From Acidobacteriota bacterium (GTDB lineage Bacteria; Acidobacteriota; Vicinamibacteria; Vicinamibacterales; UBA8438), in NCBI GenBank assembly GCA_009861545.1, contig VXME01000059.1:6575-52325 (forward strand): DNA of 45,751 nt, in the 5' to 3' direction. Numbering within the stretch: position 1 is the first letter of the stretch; each line of letters opens with the position of its first letter. Below, piece after piece: positions 8,470-16,584 of the stretch. The notes under the pieces are model-generated. The model was not told the DNA's origin. It ran no database searches and worked only from the letters and a program-made list of their open reading frames with translations. Position numbers and translations under genes: made by a program.

Positions 8470-9458
8470 TCGACCGGTTCGTGGACCCGCACTACCTGCT
8501 GCTCCTGTTGCTGTTGCCGCCGCTCGCCTGGTGGTACGCCACCCGCGCGGAGCGCTCGCTCGGCGCCGTGCGGTACCCGGTGGTCGACCGGCTGGTGCGT
8601 GCGGACCGGCGCCGCACCGGGCGCTGGCGGCACGTGCCCTTCGGGTTGCGCATCCTGGCGCTGGCGCTGCTGCTGATCGCGTTCGCCCGCCCGCAGACCG
8701 GGGTGACGGCCGAGAACGTCGCCACCGACGGCATCGACATCGTGCTGGTGCTGGACCTGTCGAGTTCCATGCTGGCCGAGGACCTGGAGCCGAACCGCAT
8801 CGGGGCGGCCCGGGAGGCGGCCGCGAGCTTCGTGCGGCGGCGGTCGAACGATCGCATCGGGCTGGTCGTCTTCGCCGGCGAGGCGTTCACGCAGGCGCCG
8901 CTCACCCTCGACCACCGCGTGGTGACCACGCTGATCGAGGAGCTGGAGGTAGGCGTCATCGAGGACGGCACGGCGATCGGCATGGGGCTGGCCACCGCCG
9001 TCAAGCGGCTCGACGATTCGAGCGCCGAATCGAAGGTCGTCGTGCTGCTCACCGACGGCCGGAACAACCGGGGCTCGATCGATCCGCCGACGGCGGCCCA
9101 GATGGCCCAGGCGCTGGGAGTACGCATCTATGCCGTCGGGGCGGGCACGCGCGGCGCGGCGCCCATACCGGTGGACGATCCGCTGTTCGGCCGCCGCACC
9201 GTCCAGGTGCAGGTCGACATCGACGACGAGGCGCTCGAGGGGATCGCATCGCTGACCGGCGGCCGCTACTTTCGGGCGACCGACCGGGAGAGCCTGGAGC
9301 GCGTCTATGAGGAAATAGACGCCCTGGAGACGACCGCGATCGAGATGACCTCGTTCACGCGCTACGGCGAGCTGTTCCACCTGCCGCTCGGCGCCGGGCT
9401 CGGGCTGCTGCTGCTGGAGGCGGCGCTCGGCCGGACCGTGCTGAGGCGCTTGCCGTAA
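8466..9458 (+). CDS. batA: BatA-type von Willebrand factor A membrane protein
   Basis: This 330-residue protein has two N-terminal hydrophobic segments (~9-22 and ~62-75), a vWA domain (~90-285) and a C-terminal helix (~303-322), the BatA/BatB topology. The metal-ion-dependent adhesion site is intact: DLSSS (D97, S99, S101), the downstream threonine region, and LLTDGRNN as the third loop. The start ATG 8466 overlaps the stop of the previous gene by 4 bp. The frame is open far upstream, but that part overlaps the real preceding gene and has no domain. Bat proteins are linked to aerotolerance and stress resistance in Bacteroides and Leptospira studies; the molecular function remains unclear. 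Confidence 0.93.
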   Translation: MIDRFVDPHYLLLLLLLPPLAWWYATRAERSLGAVRYPVVDRLVRADRRRTGRWRHVPFGLRILALALLLIAFARPQTGVTAENVATDGIDIVLVLDLSSSMLAEDLEPNRIGAAREAAASFVRRRSNDRIGLVVFAGEAFTQAPLTLDHRVVTTLIEELEVGVIEDGTAIGMGLATAVKRLDDSSAESKVVVLLTDGRNNRGSIDPPTAAQMAQALGVRIYAVGAGTRGAAPIPVDDPLFGRRTVQVQVDIDDEALEGIASLTGGRYFRATDRESLERVYEEIDALETTAIEMTSFTRYGELFHLPLGAGLGLLLLEAALGRTVLRRLP

Positions 9459-9487
9459 GCGTTCGGGGAAGGGAAAGAGGCGAGCCG

Positions 9488-10522
9488 ATGTTCCGTTTCG
9501 GGTTCGAGGGCCTGCTCTACGCGTACCTGCTACTGCCGGCGCTGGCGGCGCTGGAGTGGTGGGCGGCCGCGCGGCGGCGGCGCGCGCTCGATCGGTTCGG
9601 TGAGCGCGGGCGGATCGACCGGCTGACCGCCGCGGTCAGCCGCCGCGGCCGGGCGGCGCGTACGGCGCTGATGCTCGCGGCGGTGATGCTGCTGGTGACG
9701 GCGCTCGCCCGACCGCAGTTCGGCGACCGCGTCGAGACGGTGCGGCGCGAGGGGCAGGACGTGGTGGTGGCGCTCGATCTGTCGGCGTCGATGGAGGCCG
9801 AGGACGCCGCTCCCAACCGGCTCGCCGCGGCCAAGCTGGCCGTCGGCCGTCTGATCCAGCGGCTCGACGGGGACAGGATCGGATTGGTGGCGTTCGCCGG
9901 CGAGGCTTTCGTGCAGAGCCCCCTGACGCTGGACTACGCAGCGGCGGCGTTGTTCCTCAACGCGATGGAGCCGGGGCTGGTGCCGGTGCCGGGGACCGAT
10001 CTCGGCCAGGCCCTGGAAGTGGCGCTCGACGGCTTCGGCGAGCTGGAAGGGCGGAGTCGTCAACTCGTGGTCATCACGGACGGGGAAGATCACGAGGGCG
10101 CGATCGACGCGGCCGTCGAACGCGCCGTGGACGAGGGCGTACAGGTCCACACCGTCGGCATGGGGTCGACCGAGGGCGTGCCGATTCCGAGCTTCGACGA
10201 GGCGGGCGAGCCGAACGGCTTCCTGCGGGACGCGGAGGGAAGCGTCGTCACGACGCGTCTCGACGACGCAACGCTGCGGCGGGTGGCGGACCGGACGGGC
10301 GGCGCCTATTATCACGCGGCGGCCGGTGCGGGGGCCGCGTTCGATCGGCTCGTGGAGGAGCTGACGGGCGGCGAGGGCGCGGAGATCGAGTCGCGCGAGG
10401 TGACCCGCTACGAGGAGCAGTACCAGATCTTTCTCGGCCTGGCACTGGTGTTGCTGCTGGCCGAGACGTTGGTTCCGGAGCGGCGTCGGGCCGCGGAGGC
10501 CTGGATCGGGAGGTTGCGCTGA
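9488..10522 (+). CDS. batB: BatB-type von Willebrand factor A membrane protein
   Basis: This 344-residue paralogue of the upstream batA has the same arrangement: two N-terminal hydrophobic segments (~9-25 and ~58-74), a vWA domain with MIDAS DLSAS (D97, S99, S101) and a VITDGEDHEG loop, and a C-terminal helix (~313-330). It is preceded by a purine-rich ribosome site (GGGAAAGAGGCGA) just before ATG 9488. The 29-bp gap from batA is the largest within the bat genes proper. Its stop and the next start share one base (TGATG). BatA and BatB are thought to form a membrane complex with MoxR. Confidence 0.93.
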   Translation: MFRFGFEGLLYAYLLLPALAALEWWAAARRRRALDRFGERGRIDRLTAAVSRRGRAARTALMLAAVMLLVTALARPQFGDRVETVRREGQDVVVALDLSASMEAEDAAPNRLAAAKLAVGRLIQRLDGDRIGLVAFAGEAFVQSPLTLDYAAAALFLNAMEPGLVPVPGTDLGQALEVALDGFGELEGRSRQLVVITDGEDHEGAIDAAVERAVDEGVQVHTVGMGSTEGVPIPSFDEAGEPNGFLRDAEGSVVTTRLDDATLRRVADRTGGAYYHAAAGAGAAFDRLVEELTGGEGAEIESREVTRYEEQYQIFLGLALVLLLAETLVPERRRAAEAWIGRLR

Positions 10523-11328
10523 TGCGGGTGTCACCGGTCGTCGTGCTGGTGCTGGCCATGGTCAGCGTCGGGTTGCCGTCGTTCTCGGTGGCGCAGGCGG
10601 GACGGGCCGACGTGCAGGAGGGAAACCGTCTCTATCGCGAAGGCCGCTACGACGAGGCCCACGAGAAGTACCTCGATGGCCTGCGCGCCGCTCCGGACTC
10701 GCCGGTGATCCGCTTCAACGACGCCAACGCGCTGTACCAATCGGACGATTTCGGGAGGGCCGTCGACGCCTATCGCGGGGCTCTCGAGGCGGCCGACCCG
10801 GCGCTGCAGGCGCAGGCCTGGTACAACCTGGGGAACGCTCTCTACCGGCAGCGGCAGGTGGAGGGCGCGCGAGAGGCCTACAAGGAGGCGCTGCGGCGCA
10901 ACCCCGGGGATACCGACGCGAAGCACAACCTGGAGGTGGCCCTGGAGCAGTTGCAGCAGCAGGAACAGCAGCAGCAACGACAGCAACAGCAGTCCGACGA
11001 CTCCGAGGACCAGGACCAGCAGAATCAGGACCGGCAGCAATCGGGACAGGACGGACAGGAGCAGGCGTCCGAATCCCGGCAACCCCCGGAGCAGCCGCCG
11101 GAGGAGAACCCGGAGGATCAGCCGGGGCGGGACGGGCAGGAGGAGCGGCAGTCGAGCGGCGCGCAGCCCGAACCGGAAACCGGCGAGGGGGACGCGCAGC
11201 CGCAGCCCGGGCAGATGAGTCGTGAGGAGGCGGAGCGGCTGCTGCAGGCGATTACCGAGGATCCCGGCCGGATTCAGCGGCAGCGACGGTCCGCCGATCC
11301 CGGCCGGCGCACGCGACGACCGTGGTGA
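10522..11328 (+). CDS. batC: BatC-type TPR protein with Gln-rich tail
   Basis: This 268-residue protein has a signal peptide (~1-26), about three TPR units (~28-145, for example EGNRLYREGRYDEAHEKYLDG, AWYNLGNALYRQRQVEGA), then a strongly charged Gln/Asp/Glu/Pro-rich low-complexity region (~147-235). A conserved-looking C-terminal motif, MSREEAERLLQAITEDPG, follows at ~232-249. This TPR plus Q-rich layout with a terminal 'EEAERLLxAL' motif is characteristic of the BatC/BatB C-terminal TPR proteins. The C-terminal motif is probably a docking element. It is translationally coupled to batB (TGATG), and its end overlaps the batD start by 7 bp. Confidence 0.88.
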   Translation: MRVSPVVVLVLAMVSVGLPSFSVAQAGRADVQEGNRLYREGRYDEAHEKYLDGLRAAPDSPVIRFNDANALYQSDDFGRAVDAYRGALEAADPALQAQAWYNLGNALYRQRQVEGAREAYKEALRRNPGDTDAKHNLEVALEQLQQQEQQQQRQQQQSDDSEDQDQQNQDRQQSGQDGQEQASESRQPPEQPPEENPEDQPGRDGQEERQSSGAQPEPETGEGDAQPQPGQMSREEAERLLQAITEDPGRIQRQRRSADPGRRTRRPW

Positions 11329-13190
11329 AGACGATGCAGGTGAAGGGGACCCCTGCGTGCATCCTGACCGGGAGCGTCCTGGTTCTGCTGGTGCTCGGGG
11401 CGGCCGCTTCCACGGCGGCCCAGGGGGTGGAGGTCCGCGCCTACCTCGACCGTGCCGAGGTGGACGTAGACGGCCGGTTCACGCTGAACGTCGAGGTTTC
11501 GGGGGCGGGGCGGCCGAACGAGGAGCCGCGTCTGCCGGACTTGTCCGACTTCGCGGCCTACGAGGGCGTGGGCACCCAGACGTCGATGCAGTTCGTGAAC
11601 GGCCGTACGTCGACGTCGCTCACCTACCAGTACCGTTTCCGTGCGATTGCGGAAGGCACGCACCGGATCGGTCCGGTGCGGGTGCGGGCCGGCGGAGAGG
11701 ACCACGCGACCGAGCCGCTCGCCATCCGGGTGACGCCCGCCGGAACGGCCTCCGCGCAGAGCGCGCCGGACGCGTCGCGGAACGGCGTGGACATCGGGCC
11801 CGAGGATCTGTTCGTCGAGGCTTCGGTGAGCACTCGGGGGCCGTGGGTGAACGAGTCGGTGCTCGTCGAGTACCGGTTGTTCACGCGGGTGGACGTCGAA
11901 TCGTACGGCATCACGCGGCTACCCGCCACGACCGGCTTCTGGGTCGAGGAGATTGCCGTCCCGCGGGCGCCGCGCGTGGAGCAGGCGGTACGGGGCGGGG
12001 TGCAGTATGCGACCACCGTCGTACGCCGCGCGGCGCTGTTTCCGACCGGCGCCGGCTCGCGCACCATCGAGCCGCTGGCGCTCGAGGCGCAGGTGCGGGT
12101 CCGTTCCCGCCGGTTCTTCAGCGATCCCTTCGGTTTCGGCGATCCCTTCGGCGGCGGGCTGTTCGGCCGCAGCGTGCCGGTGCCGGTGCAGTCCGAGGCG
12201 ATCGAGATCGAGGTGCGGCCGCTGCCTCCCGCGGGCCGCCCGGACGCCTTCAGCGGCCTGGTCGGCAGCGTGGACGTCACGGCCTCGCTGGATCCGACGG
12301 CGGCGGCGACCAACGAGGCGCTCACCTTCCGGCTCGCCGTGCGCGGTGCAGGCAACCTGCGGGCGCTCACCGACCCCGAGGTGTCGTTTCCGCCGGATTT
12401 CGACGTGTATCCCCCGGATGTGAGCGAAGAGATCGACGCCGGCGCGGGCGGTGTGAGCGGGGTCAAGCGCTACGAGTACGTCCTGGTTCCCCGCGCTCCC
12501 GGCTCGCACGTCATTCCCGCCGTGGAGCTGCCCTACTTCGATGCGGCCGGCGGCCGTTACGCGGTTGCCGCGTCGAATCCCGTCGCGGTGGAGGTGACGG
12601 GCGACGCGGCGGCCGGCGGTCCGGCCCTCATCGGAAGTGGCAGGGCGCCGCTGGAGACGGCGCGTGAGGATATCCGGTTCATACGCGTCGCGACCTCGGC
12701 GTTCGTGCCGATCGACCGGCAACTGTTCGGGAGCGGCGTCTTCTGGATCCTGCTCCTGGTGCCGCTTCTCGGTTTCGCGGGCGCGCTCGCGCTGCGCCGC
12801 CACCGCGACCGTCTGGAGGGGAACGTCGCTTACGCCCGCCGGCGGCGGGCGTCGCGCACGGCGCGCTCGCGGCTGGCCCAGGCCCGGACGCTCCGCGCTC
12901 CGGAGCAGCACCAGGCGTTCGTCGCCGGTATCAGCCAGGCGCTGCTCGGCTTTCTGGGCGACTCGCTGAACGTCGCCGAGGCCGGGCTGGTGCGCGACGA
13001 CATCCGGCGTGCGCTGGCGGCGCGCGGCGTGCCCGACGACGTCGTCGAGCGCTACCTGGCGTGTCTCGACAAGTGCGACCAGCGGCGGTTCGCGCCGCCG
13101 GCGGCGGGGGACGACGGCGACGGCGCGGCGGCCGCCCTGCTCGCAGAAGCCGAGCGGGCGATGACCGCGTTGGGGGAAGCGCTGCGATGA
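11322..13190 (+). CDS. batD: BatD oxygen-tolerance-type protein
   Basis: This protein of about 622 residues has a signal peptide (~8-34), tandem beta-sandwich domains through residue ~450 and one transmembrane helix (~473-492, FWILLLVPLLGFAGALAL), then a basic cytoplasmic tail (~495-622). Typical BatD landmarks include YLDRAEVDVDGRFTLNVEVSG and QYRFRAIAEGTHRIGPVRV. A Phe/Gly-rich insert around residue 268-288 (DPFGFGDPFGGGLFG) is also common in the family. The GTG at 11322 overlaps batC. ATG 11334 (MQVKGTPACIL) is an equally good start and would only shorten the n-region. The stop overlaps the batE start (ATGA). BatD likely provides the periplasmic portion of the Bat complex. Confidence 0.9.
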   Translation: MVKTMQVKGTPACILTGSVLVLLVLGAAASTAAQGVEVRAYLDRAEVDVDGRFTLNVEVSGAGRPNEEPRLPDLSDFAAYEGVGTQTSMQFVNGRTSTSLTYQYRFRAIAEGTHRIGPVRVRAGGEDHATEPLAIRVTPAGTASAQSAPDASRNGVDIGPEDLFVEASVSTRGPWVNESVLVEYRLFTRVDVESYGITRLPATTGFWVEEIAVPRAPRVEQAVRGGVQYATTVVRRAALFPTGAGSRTIEPLALEAQVRVRSRRFFSDPFGFGDPFGGGLFGRSVPVPVQSEAIEIEVRPLPPAGRPDAFSGLVGSVDVTASLDPTAAATNEALTFRLAVRGAGNLRALTDPEVSFPPDFDVYPPDVSEEIDAGAGGVSGVKRYEYVLVPRAPGSHVIPAVELPYFDAAGGRYAVAASNPVAVEVTGDAAAGGPALIGSGRAPLETAREDIRFIRVATSAFVPIDRQLFGSGVFWILLLVPLLGFAGALALRRHRDRLEGNVAYARRRRASRTARSRLAQARTLRAPEQHQAFVAGISQALLGFLGDSLNVAEAGLVRDDIRRALAARGVPDDVVERYLACLDKCDQRRFAPPAAGDDGDGAAAALLAEAERAMTALGEALR

Positions 13191-13960
13191 CGAGGCGCAT
13201 CGAGCTCTCGCGCGCCGTCGGCGCGGCGCTGCTGCTCGTGGCCTGCTCGGCGCCGCTCGCGGCGCAGGAGGCGTTCTTCGAGGAGGGGAACCGTCTGTAC
13301 CAGGAGGGTGACTTCGCCGGCGCGGTCGCGCTGTACGAGCGGATCCTGGAGACCGGGGTCGAGAGCGGCGAGTTGCACTACAACCTCGGCAATGCGTGGT
13401 TCCGCCTGGGCGAGATGGGCCCGGCCGTGCTCCACTACGAGCGCGCGAGGCGGATGATGCCGCGCGACGACGACCTGCGCGCGAACCTGGAGCTGGCGCG
13501 CTCGCTGACGGTGGACGAGATCACGCCGCTGCCGGGCTTCTGGTTGTTGCGCGTCGCCCGCTGGTGGATCGACCTGCTGTCCCGCCCGGTGCTGCTGGCC
13601 GTCGTGACGCTGACCTGGCTGACGGCGATGGGCGCGTTGATCGTCGCCGTCGCGGGGCGGGCCGAATCTCTCCTGGCCTGGTCGCGGCGTGTCGCGGCGG
13701 TGGCCGGAGGCTTGACGCTCGTCTTCGGCCTGAGCCTCATGGCGCGCGAGCTCGGCGTGGGCCGGCCCGACGAGGCGGTTATCATGGCGGCGGCGGCGGC
13801 GGTGCACAGCGCGCCGTCCGACGACCGGGAGTTGCTGATCTTCACCGTGCACGAGGGGACCCGCGTGCGGGTCGAGCGGCGCAGCGACGCGTGGGTCGAG
13901 ATCGTCCTGGAGGACGGCAGGGTCGGATGGGTGCGCAGCGGCCAGCTCGTGCTCATCTGA
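13187..13960 (+). CDS. batE: BatE-type TPR/SH3 membrane protein
   Basis: This 257-residue protein starts at ATG 13187, overlapping batD by 4 bp. A signal peptide (~1-26) precedes two TPR units (~28-100, EEGNRLYQEGDFAGAVALYE and LHYNLGNAWFRLGEMGPAVL). Two transmembrane helices follow (~130-155 and ~165-185), and a small SH3-like domain closes the protein (~198-257, ending GRVGWVRSGQLVLI). This is the standard BatE architecture. It closes the Bat set; a protease gene begins 29 bp later with a strong ribosome site, so transcription may continue. An open frame further upstream is overlap with batD and was discarded. Confidence 0.9.
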   Translation: MTRRIELSRAVGAALLLVACSAPLAAQEAFFEEGNRLYQEGDFAGAVALYERILETGVESGELHYNLGNAWFRLGEMGPAVLHYERARRMMPRDDDLRANLELARSLTVDEITPLPGFWLLRVARWWIDLLSRPVLLAVVTLTWLTAMGALIVAVAGRAESLLAWSRRVAAVAGGLTLVFGLSLMARELGVGRPDEAVIMAAAAAVHSAPSDDRELLIFTVHEGTRVRVERRSDAWVEIVLEDGRVGWVRSGQLVLI

Positions 13961-13989
13961 TCGAACGCCGGAAAGAAGGAGCCCGGACA

Positions 13990-15159
13990 ATGAGAGACGC
14001 ACGACCTCGCCCGCGCGCCGGCCGGCTCGTCCTGCCCTTCGCGGCATTGTCGATCCTGCCGGCGATCGTCGCGGCCGCCTGCGCGCCCGGCCCGCTTCCA
14101 CCCCCGCCCGCGCATCGGATTGCCGCGCCGCTGCCTTCGGCCGGACAGCCGCAGCGGGCCCTGCCGCCGATCCCGGCCGATCTGCGGCCGGACGAGCGGG
14201 CGACGGTCGAGCTGTTCGAGCGCACCAGCCCGTCGGTGGTCTACATCACCACGCTCGCCAGGCGCACGGACTGGTTCGGGCGTCCCATGGGCGGCGAGGT
14301 GCCGCAGGGCACCGGGACCGGCTTCGTCTGGGACGATGACGGGCACGTGATCACCAATGCCCACGTGGTACGGGGCGCAGAGGCCGTCGAGGTCGTCATG
14401 TCCGACCAGACCACCTACGATGCCGAGTGGGTCGGCGGGTCGGCGTCCCACGATCTGGCCGTGCTGCGCATCGAGGCGCCGGCGCTGCGCCCCGTGACCA
14501 TCGGCGCCAGCGACCGGTTGCGGGTGGGGCAGAGGGTCTATGCCATCGGCAACCCCTTCGGTCTGAGCGCAACGCTCACCACGGGAATCGTGTCGGCCCT
14601 CGGGCGGCGTATCGAAGGACTCGACGGGACGCCCATCGAGGACGTGATCCAGACCGACGCGGCAATCAACACGGGCAACTCGGGTGGACCGCTGCTGGAC
14701 AGCGGGGGGCGCCTGATAGGCGTCAACACGCAGATCGCCAGCCCGTCGGGGGCGTCGGCGGGCGTCGGCTTCGCCGTGCCGGTCAACACGGTAAGTCGGG
14801 TCGTGCCGCAGATCATCGACACCGGCGAATACACGCCTCCCCGGCTCGGGATCAGGATGGACGGGCGTGGCTACCTGAGTCGCTACGTTCTCGGGCGGCT
14901 GCGCGCCAGCGGCGTGCTGGTGGTCGGGACGGAACGCGGCGGCGGCGCCGCGGCAGCCGGGTTGCGCGGCACGGAGCTGTCCCGCAACGGCCGGCAGGTC
15001 ACGCAGGTCGGCGACGTCATCCAGGCCGTCGACGGCGAGCGGATCAGATCGCAGGGAGAATTGCGGGCCGTCCTCGACCGGTACAGTCCCGGCGACGACG
15101 TGACGGTGACGATCCTGCGCGACGGCGACACGCTCGACGTCGTCGTGCCCCTCTCCTAG
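13990..15159 (+). CDS. HtrA/DegP-type trypsin-like serine protease with PDZ domain, putative lipoprotein
   Basis: This 389-residue protein starts at ATG 13990 behind a strong AGAAGGAG ribosome site. The N-terminus has arginines, a hydrophobic core and AAAC31, a plausible lipobox, then a Pro/Ala linker. The protease domain (~72-260) carries the full catalytic triad: H125 in ITNAHVV, D155 in SHDLAVLRI and S231 in NTGNSGGPLL. One PDZ domain fills ~275-389. HtrA proteases clear or refold damaged periplasmic proteins. Being last in the moxR-bat operon, and close to a MarR gene at its far end, suggests an envelope-stress role for the cluster; that link is inference. An internal frame extending upstream to 13396 is overlap with batE. 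Confidence 0.93.
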   Translation: MRDARPRPRAGRLVLPFAALSILPAIVAAACAPGPLPPPPAHRIAAPLPSAGQPQRALPPIPADLRPDERATVELFERTSPSVVYITTLARRTDWFGRPMGGEVPQGTGTGFVWDDDGHVITNAHVVRGAEAVEVVMSDQTTYDAEWVGGSASHDLAVLRIEAPALRPVTIGASDRLRVGQRVYAIGNPFGLSATLTTGIVSALGRRIEGLDGTPIEDVIQTDAAINTGNSGGPLLDSGGRLIGVNTQIASPSGASAGVGFAVPVNTVSRVVPQIIDTGEYTPPRLGIRMDGRGYLSRYVLGRLRASGVLVVGTERGGGAAAAGLRGTELSRNGRQVTQVGDVIQAVDGERIRSQGELRAVLDRYSPGDDVTVTILRDGDTLDVVVPLS

Positions 15160-15178
15160 AAGCGCGGTCCGGTTGCCG

Positions 15179-15715
15179 TCAGATTGCGGACTCCGCAGGC
15201 GGGATCGGCTTGCGCTTGGTATTGCGCGCCGAGAGCGAGTCGAGGAGCTTGCGCAACAGCGGCGCCAGCCGCGTGCGCTCCTCGGCGGTGAGGGCTTCCC
15301 GCAGCAGCTCCCCCTGGTTCCGCAGGTACGCCGCGGTCACGCGATCCACCAGCTCGCGGCCGCTTGTGGTGAGTTCCAGGAAGACGCCGCGCCGGTCGTC
15401 CGGGTTGGGCGCGCGCACCACCCAACCCGCGGCCTCGAGCCGGTCGATCCGGTTGGTCAATCCCCCCGACGTCACCATCAGCGGCTGCAGCAGGGTGCGC
15501 GGGGCGGCGCGGCTCTCGGGGGCGGTGCGGATGGCGGCGAGCAACTGGAACTCGACGTCGGTCAGGTTGTATTCCTGCAGCACCGCGGCGGCGTCCTCGT
15601 CGATCGCACGGGCCAGACGCGACAGGCGGGCGATGATCTGCAGCGACGAGGCGTCGAGGTCGGGGCGCTCGCGCTCCCAGCGCTCGATCATCACCTCGAC
15701 CGGTCCGCGGTCCAT
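15179..15715 (-). CDS. MarR-family transcriptional regulator
   Basis: This 178-residue protein has a winged-helix MarR core at ~30-150. Landmarks are LTDVEFQLLAAIRTAPESRAA, the recognition-helix region LMVTSGGLTNRIDRLEAAGWVVRAPNPDDRRG and the wing/after-wing LTTSGRELVDRV. MarR proteins bind DNA as dimers and are released by small ligands or oxidation. No cysteine-based redox switch is evident. It is convergent with the protease gene (19 bp between stops) and divergent from a small secreted protein. The 110-bp divergent region contains a perfect 15-bp palindrome (15745-15759), the probable autoregulatory operator, and an almost identical site lies before moxR. Confidence 0.93.
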   Translation of the reverse strand: MDRGPVEVMIERWERERPDLDASSLQIIARLSRLARAIDEDAAAVLQEYNLTDVEFQLLAAIRTAPESRAAPRTLLQPLMVTSGGLTNRIDRLEAAGWVVRAPNPDDRRGVFLELTTSGRELVDRVTAAYLRNQGELLREALTAEERTRLAPLLRKLLDSLSARNTKRKPIPPAESAI

Positions 15716-15737
15716 GCACGGAGTGTAGCGTCATCTG

Positions 15738-15758
15738 TCTTTTGGTCAAGACTCTTGA
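15738..15758 (-). promoter_or_regulatory. Putative -35 region of marR promoter inside operator
   Basis: On the minus strand the palindrome supplies TTGACC as a -35-like box, followed after 16 bp by TACACT near 15722-15727. This is a plausible though weak promoter firing into marR. Repressor binding to 15745-15759 would cover its -35, consistent with autoregulation. Confidence 0.3.
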
Positions 15759-15759
15759 C
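15745..15759. promoter_or_regulatory. Palindromic operator, probable MarR site 2
   Basis: GTCAAGACTCTTGAC is a perfect 7-1-7 inverted repeat in the marR/secreted-protein divergent region. It differs from site 1 (5448-5462) only at the centre and the last base. A 12-base specified palindrome occurring twice in 45 kb, both times in divergent promoter regions at the two ends of one gene cluster, is very unlikely by chance. Confidence 0.7.
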
Positions 15760-15784
15760 ACGGACACAGATGGACGGGAATACT
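15755..15784 (+). promoter_or_regulatory. Putative promoter of the small secreted-protein gene
   Basis: A perfect TTGACA (15755-15760) is followed after 18 bp by AATACT (15779-15784). The -35 box is formed by the right half of the palindromic operator, so this promoter should be under MarR control. Confidence 0.45.
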
Positions 15785-15825
15785 TCGACGTCGACTGCGT
15801 CACTCTACTCATACCGAGGTGTCCG

Positions 15826-16464
15826 ATGCCTGCACCCGCGACTCTCGTGAATCGCGTCGTCGTCCTCGCTCCGCTCCTGGCGTTCGCGATTGCTGCGCCG
15901 GCCCCGGCGGCTGCGCAGACCGATGACCTGGAGACCTTCCGGGGCACGACCACCGGCGCCGTGAGCACCGAAGGGGTGGAGTTGCGGATTAACGTCCTCC
16001 GCTGGACCGGCGACGAGGATCGGGGCACGGTCCTGTCGCTGATCACGCCGGCGGCCGGGCAGACCGCCGGGGAGGGTGAGGACCTCGAGAGCGCGTTGCA
16101 GGATCTGCCGACGGTGGGGTTCATCTGGACGGGCGGCAGCCTGGGCTACGCCCTGAAGTACGCGCACCGCACCGAGGACGACGATGGCGGCGAGCGCATC
16201 GTCCTGGTGACCGACCGCCCCCTCGGAAGGTGGGATCGCAACGGACCGTGGGCGGGCAGCGACGGCTCGGGTCCTGCGGCGGCCGCCTTCACCGTGGTCG
16301 AGTTGCACCTCGACGCGGAGGACCAGGGCGAAGGCAAGATGTCGGTAGGCGCGCCGATCGAATTCAATCCGCCGGCCGGAACCGTCGGGTTGGCCGACTA
16401 CGCGTCGGCGGCGGTGCACCTGAGCAACGTCTACCGCGAGCCGCCGCCGTACTCGGCGCGGTGA
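15826..16464 (+). CDS. Secreted protein of unknown function
   Basis: This 212-residue protein starts at ATG 15826 (MPAPATLVNRVVVLAPLLAFA) with a clear signal peptide cleaved near AAAQ-TD (~27). The mature part reads as a beta-rich domain (LETFRGTTTGAVSTEGVELRI, GFIWTGGSLGYALKYAHRTE, FTVVELHLDAEDQGEGKM). It looks like a small family of acidobacterial secreted proteins, but I do not recognise a named domain. It is divergent from marR and probably MarR-controlled, so its product may be relevant to the stress or ligand that the regulator senses. An earlier in-frame GTG at 15742 is rejected because it would cross the operator and promoter. Confidence 0.75.
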   Translation: MPAPATLVNRVVVLAPLLAFAIAAPAPAAAQTDDLETFRGTTTGAVSTEGVELRINVLRWTGDEDRGTVLSLITPAAGQTAGEGEDLESALQDLPTVGFIWTGGSLGYALKYAHRTEDDDGGERIVLVTDRPLGRWDRNGPWAGSDGSGPAAAAFTVVELHLDAEDQGEGKMSVGAPIEFNPPAGTVGLADYASAAVHLSNVYREPPPYSAR

Positions 16465-16584
16465 TCGACCGTCGGCCTTGGCCGATTTGCTCCGCACCGG
16501 TCCAACGTCTCTGCGTCGGGGGACCAGCGCCGGGTCGTTTGCCAGGGCCTCGGTCGGCCAGGCTGCGAAGAGCGGCGTGCCACT

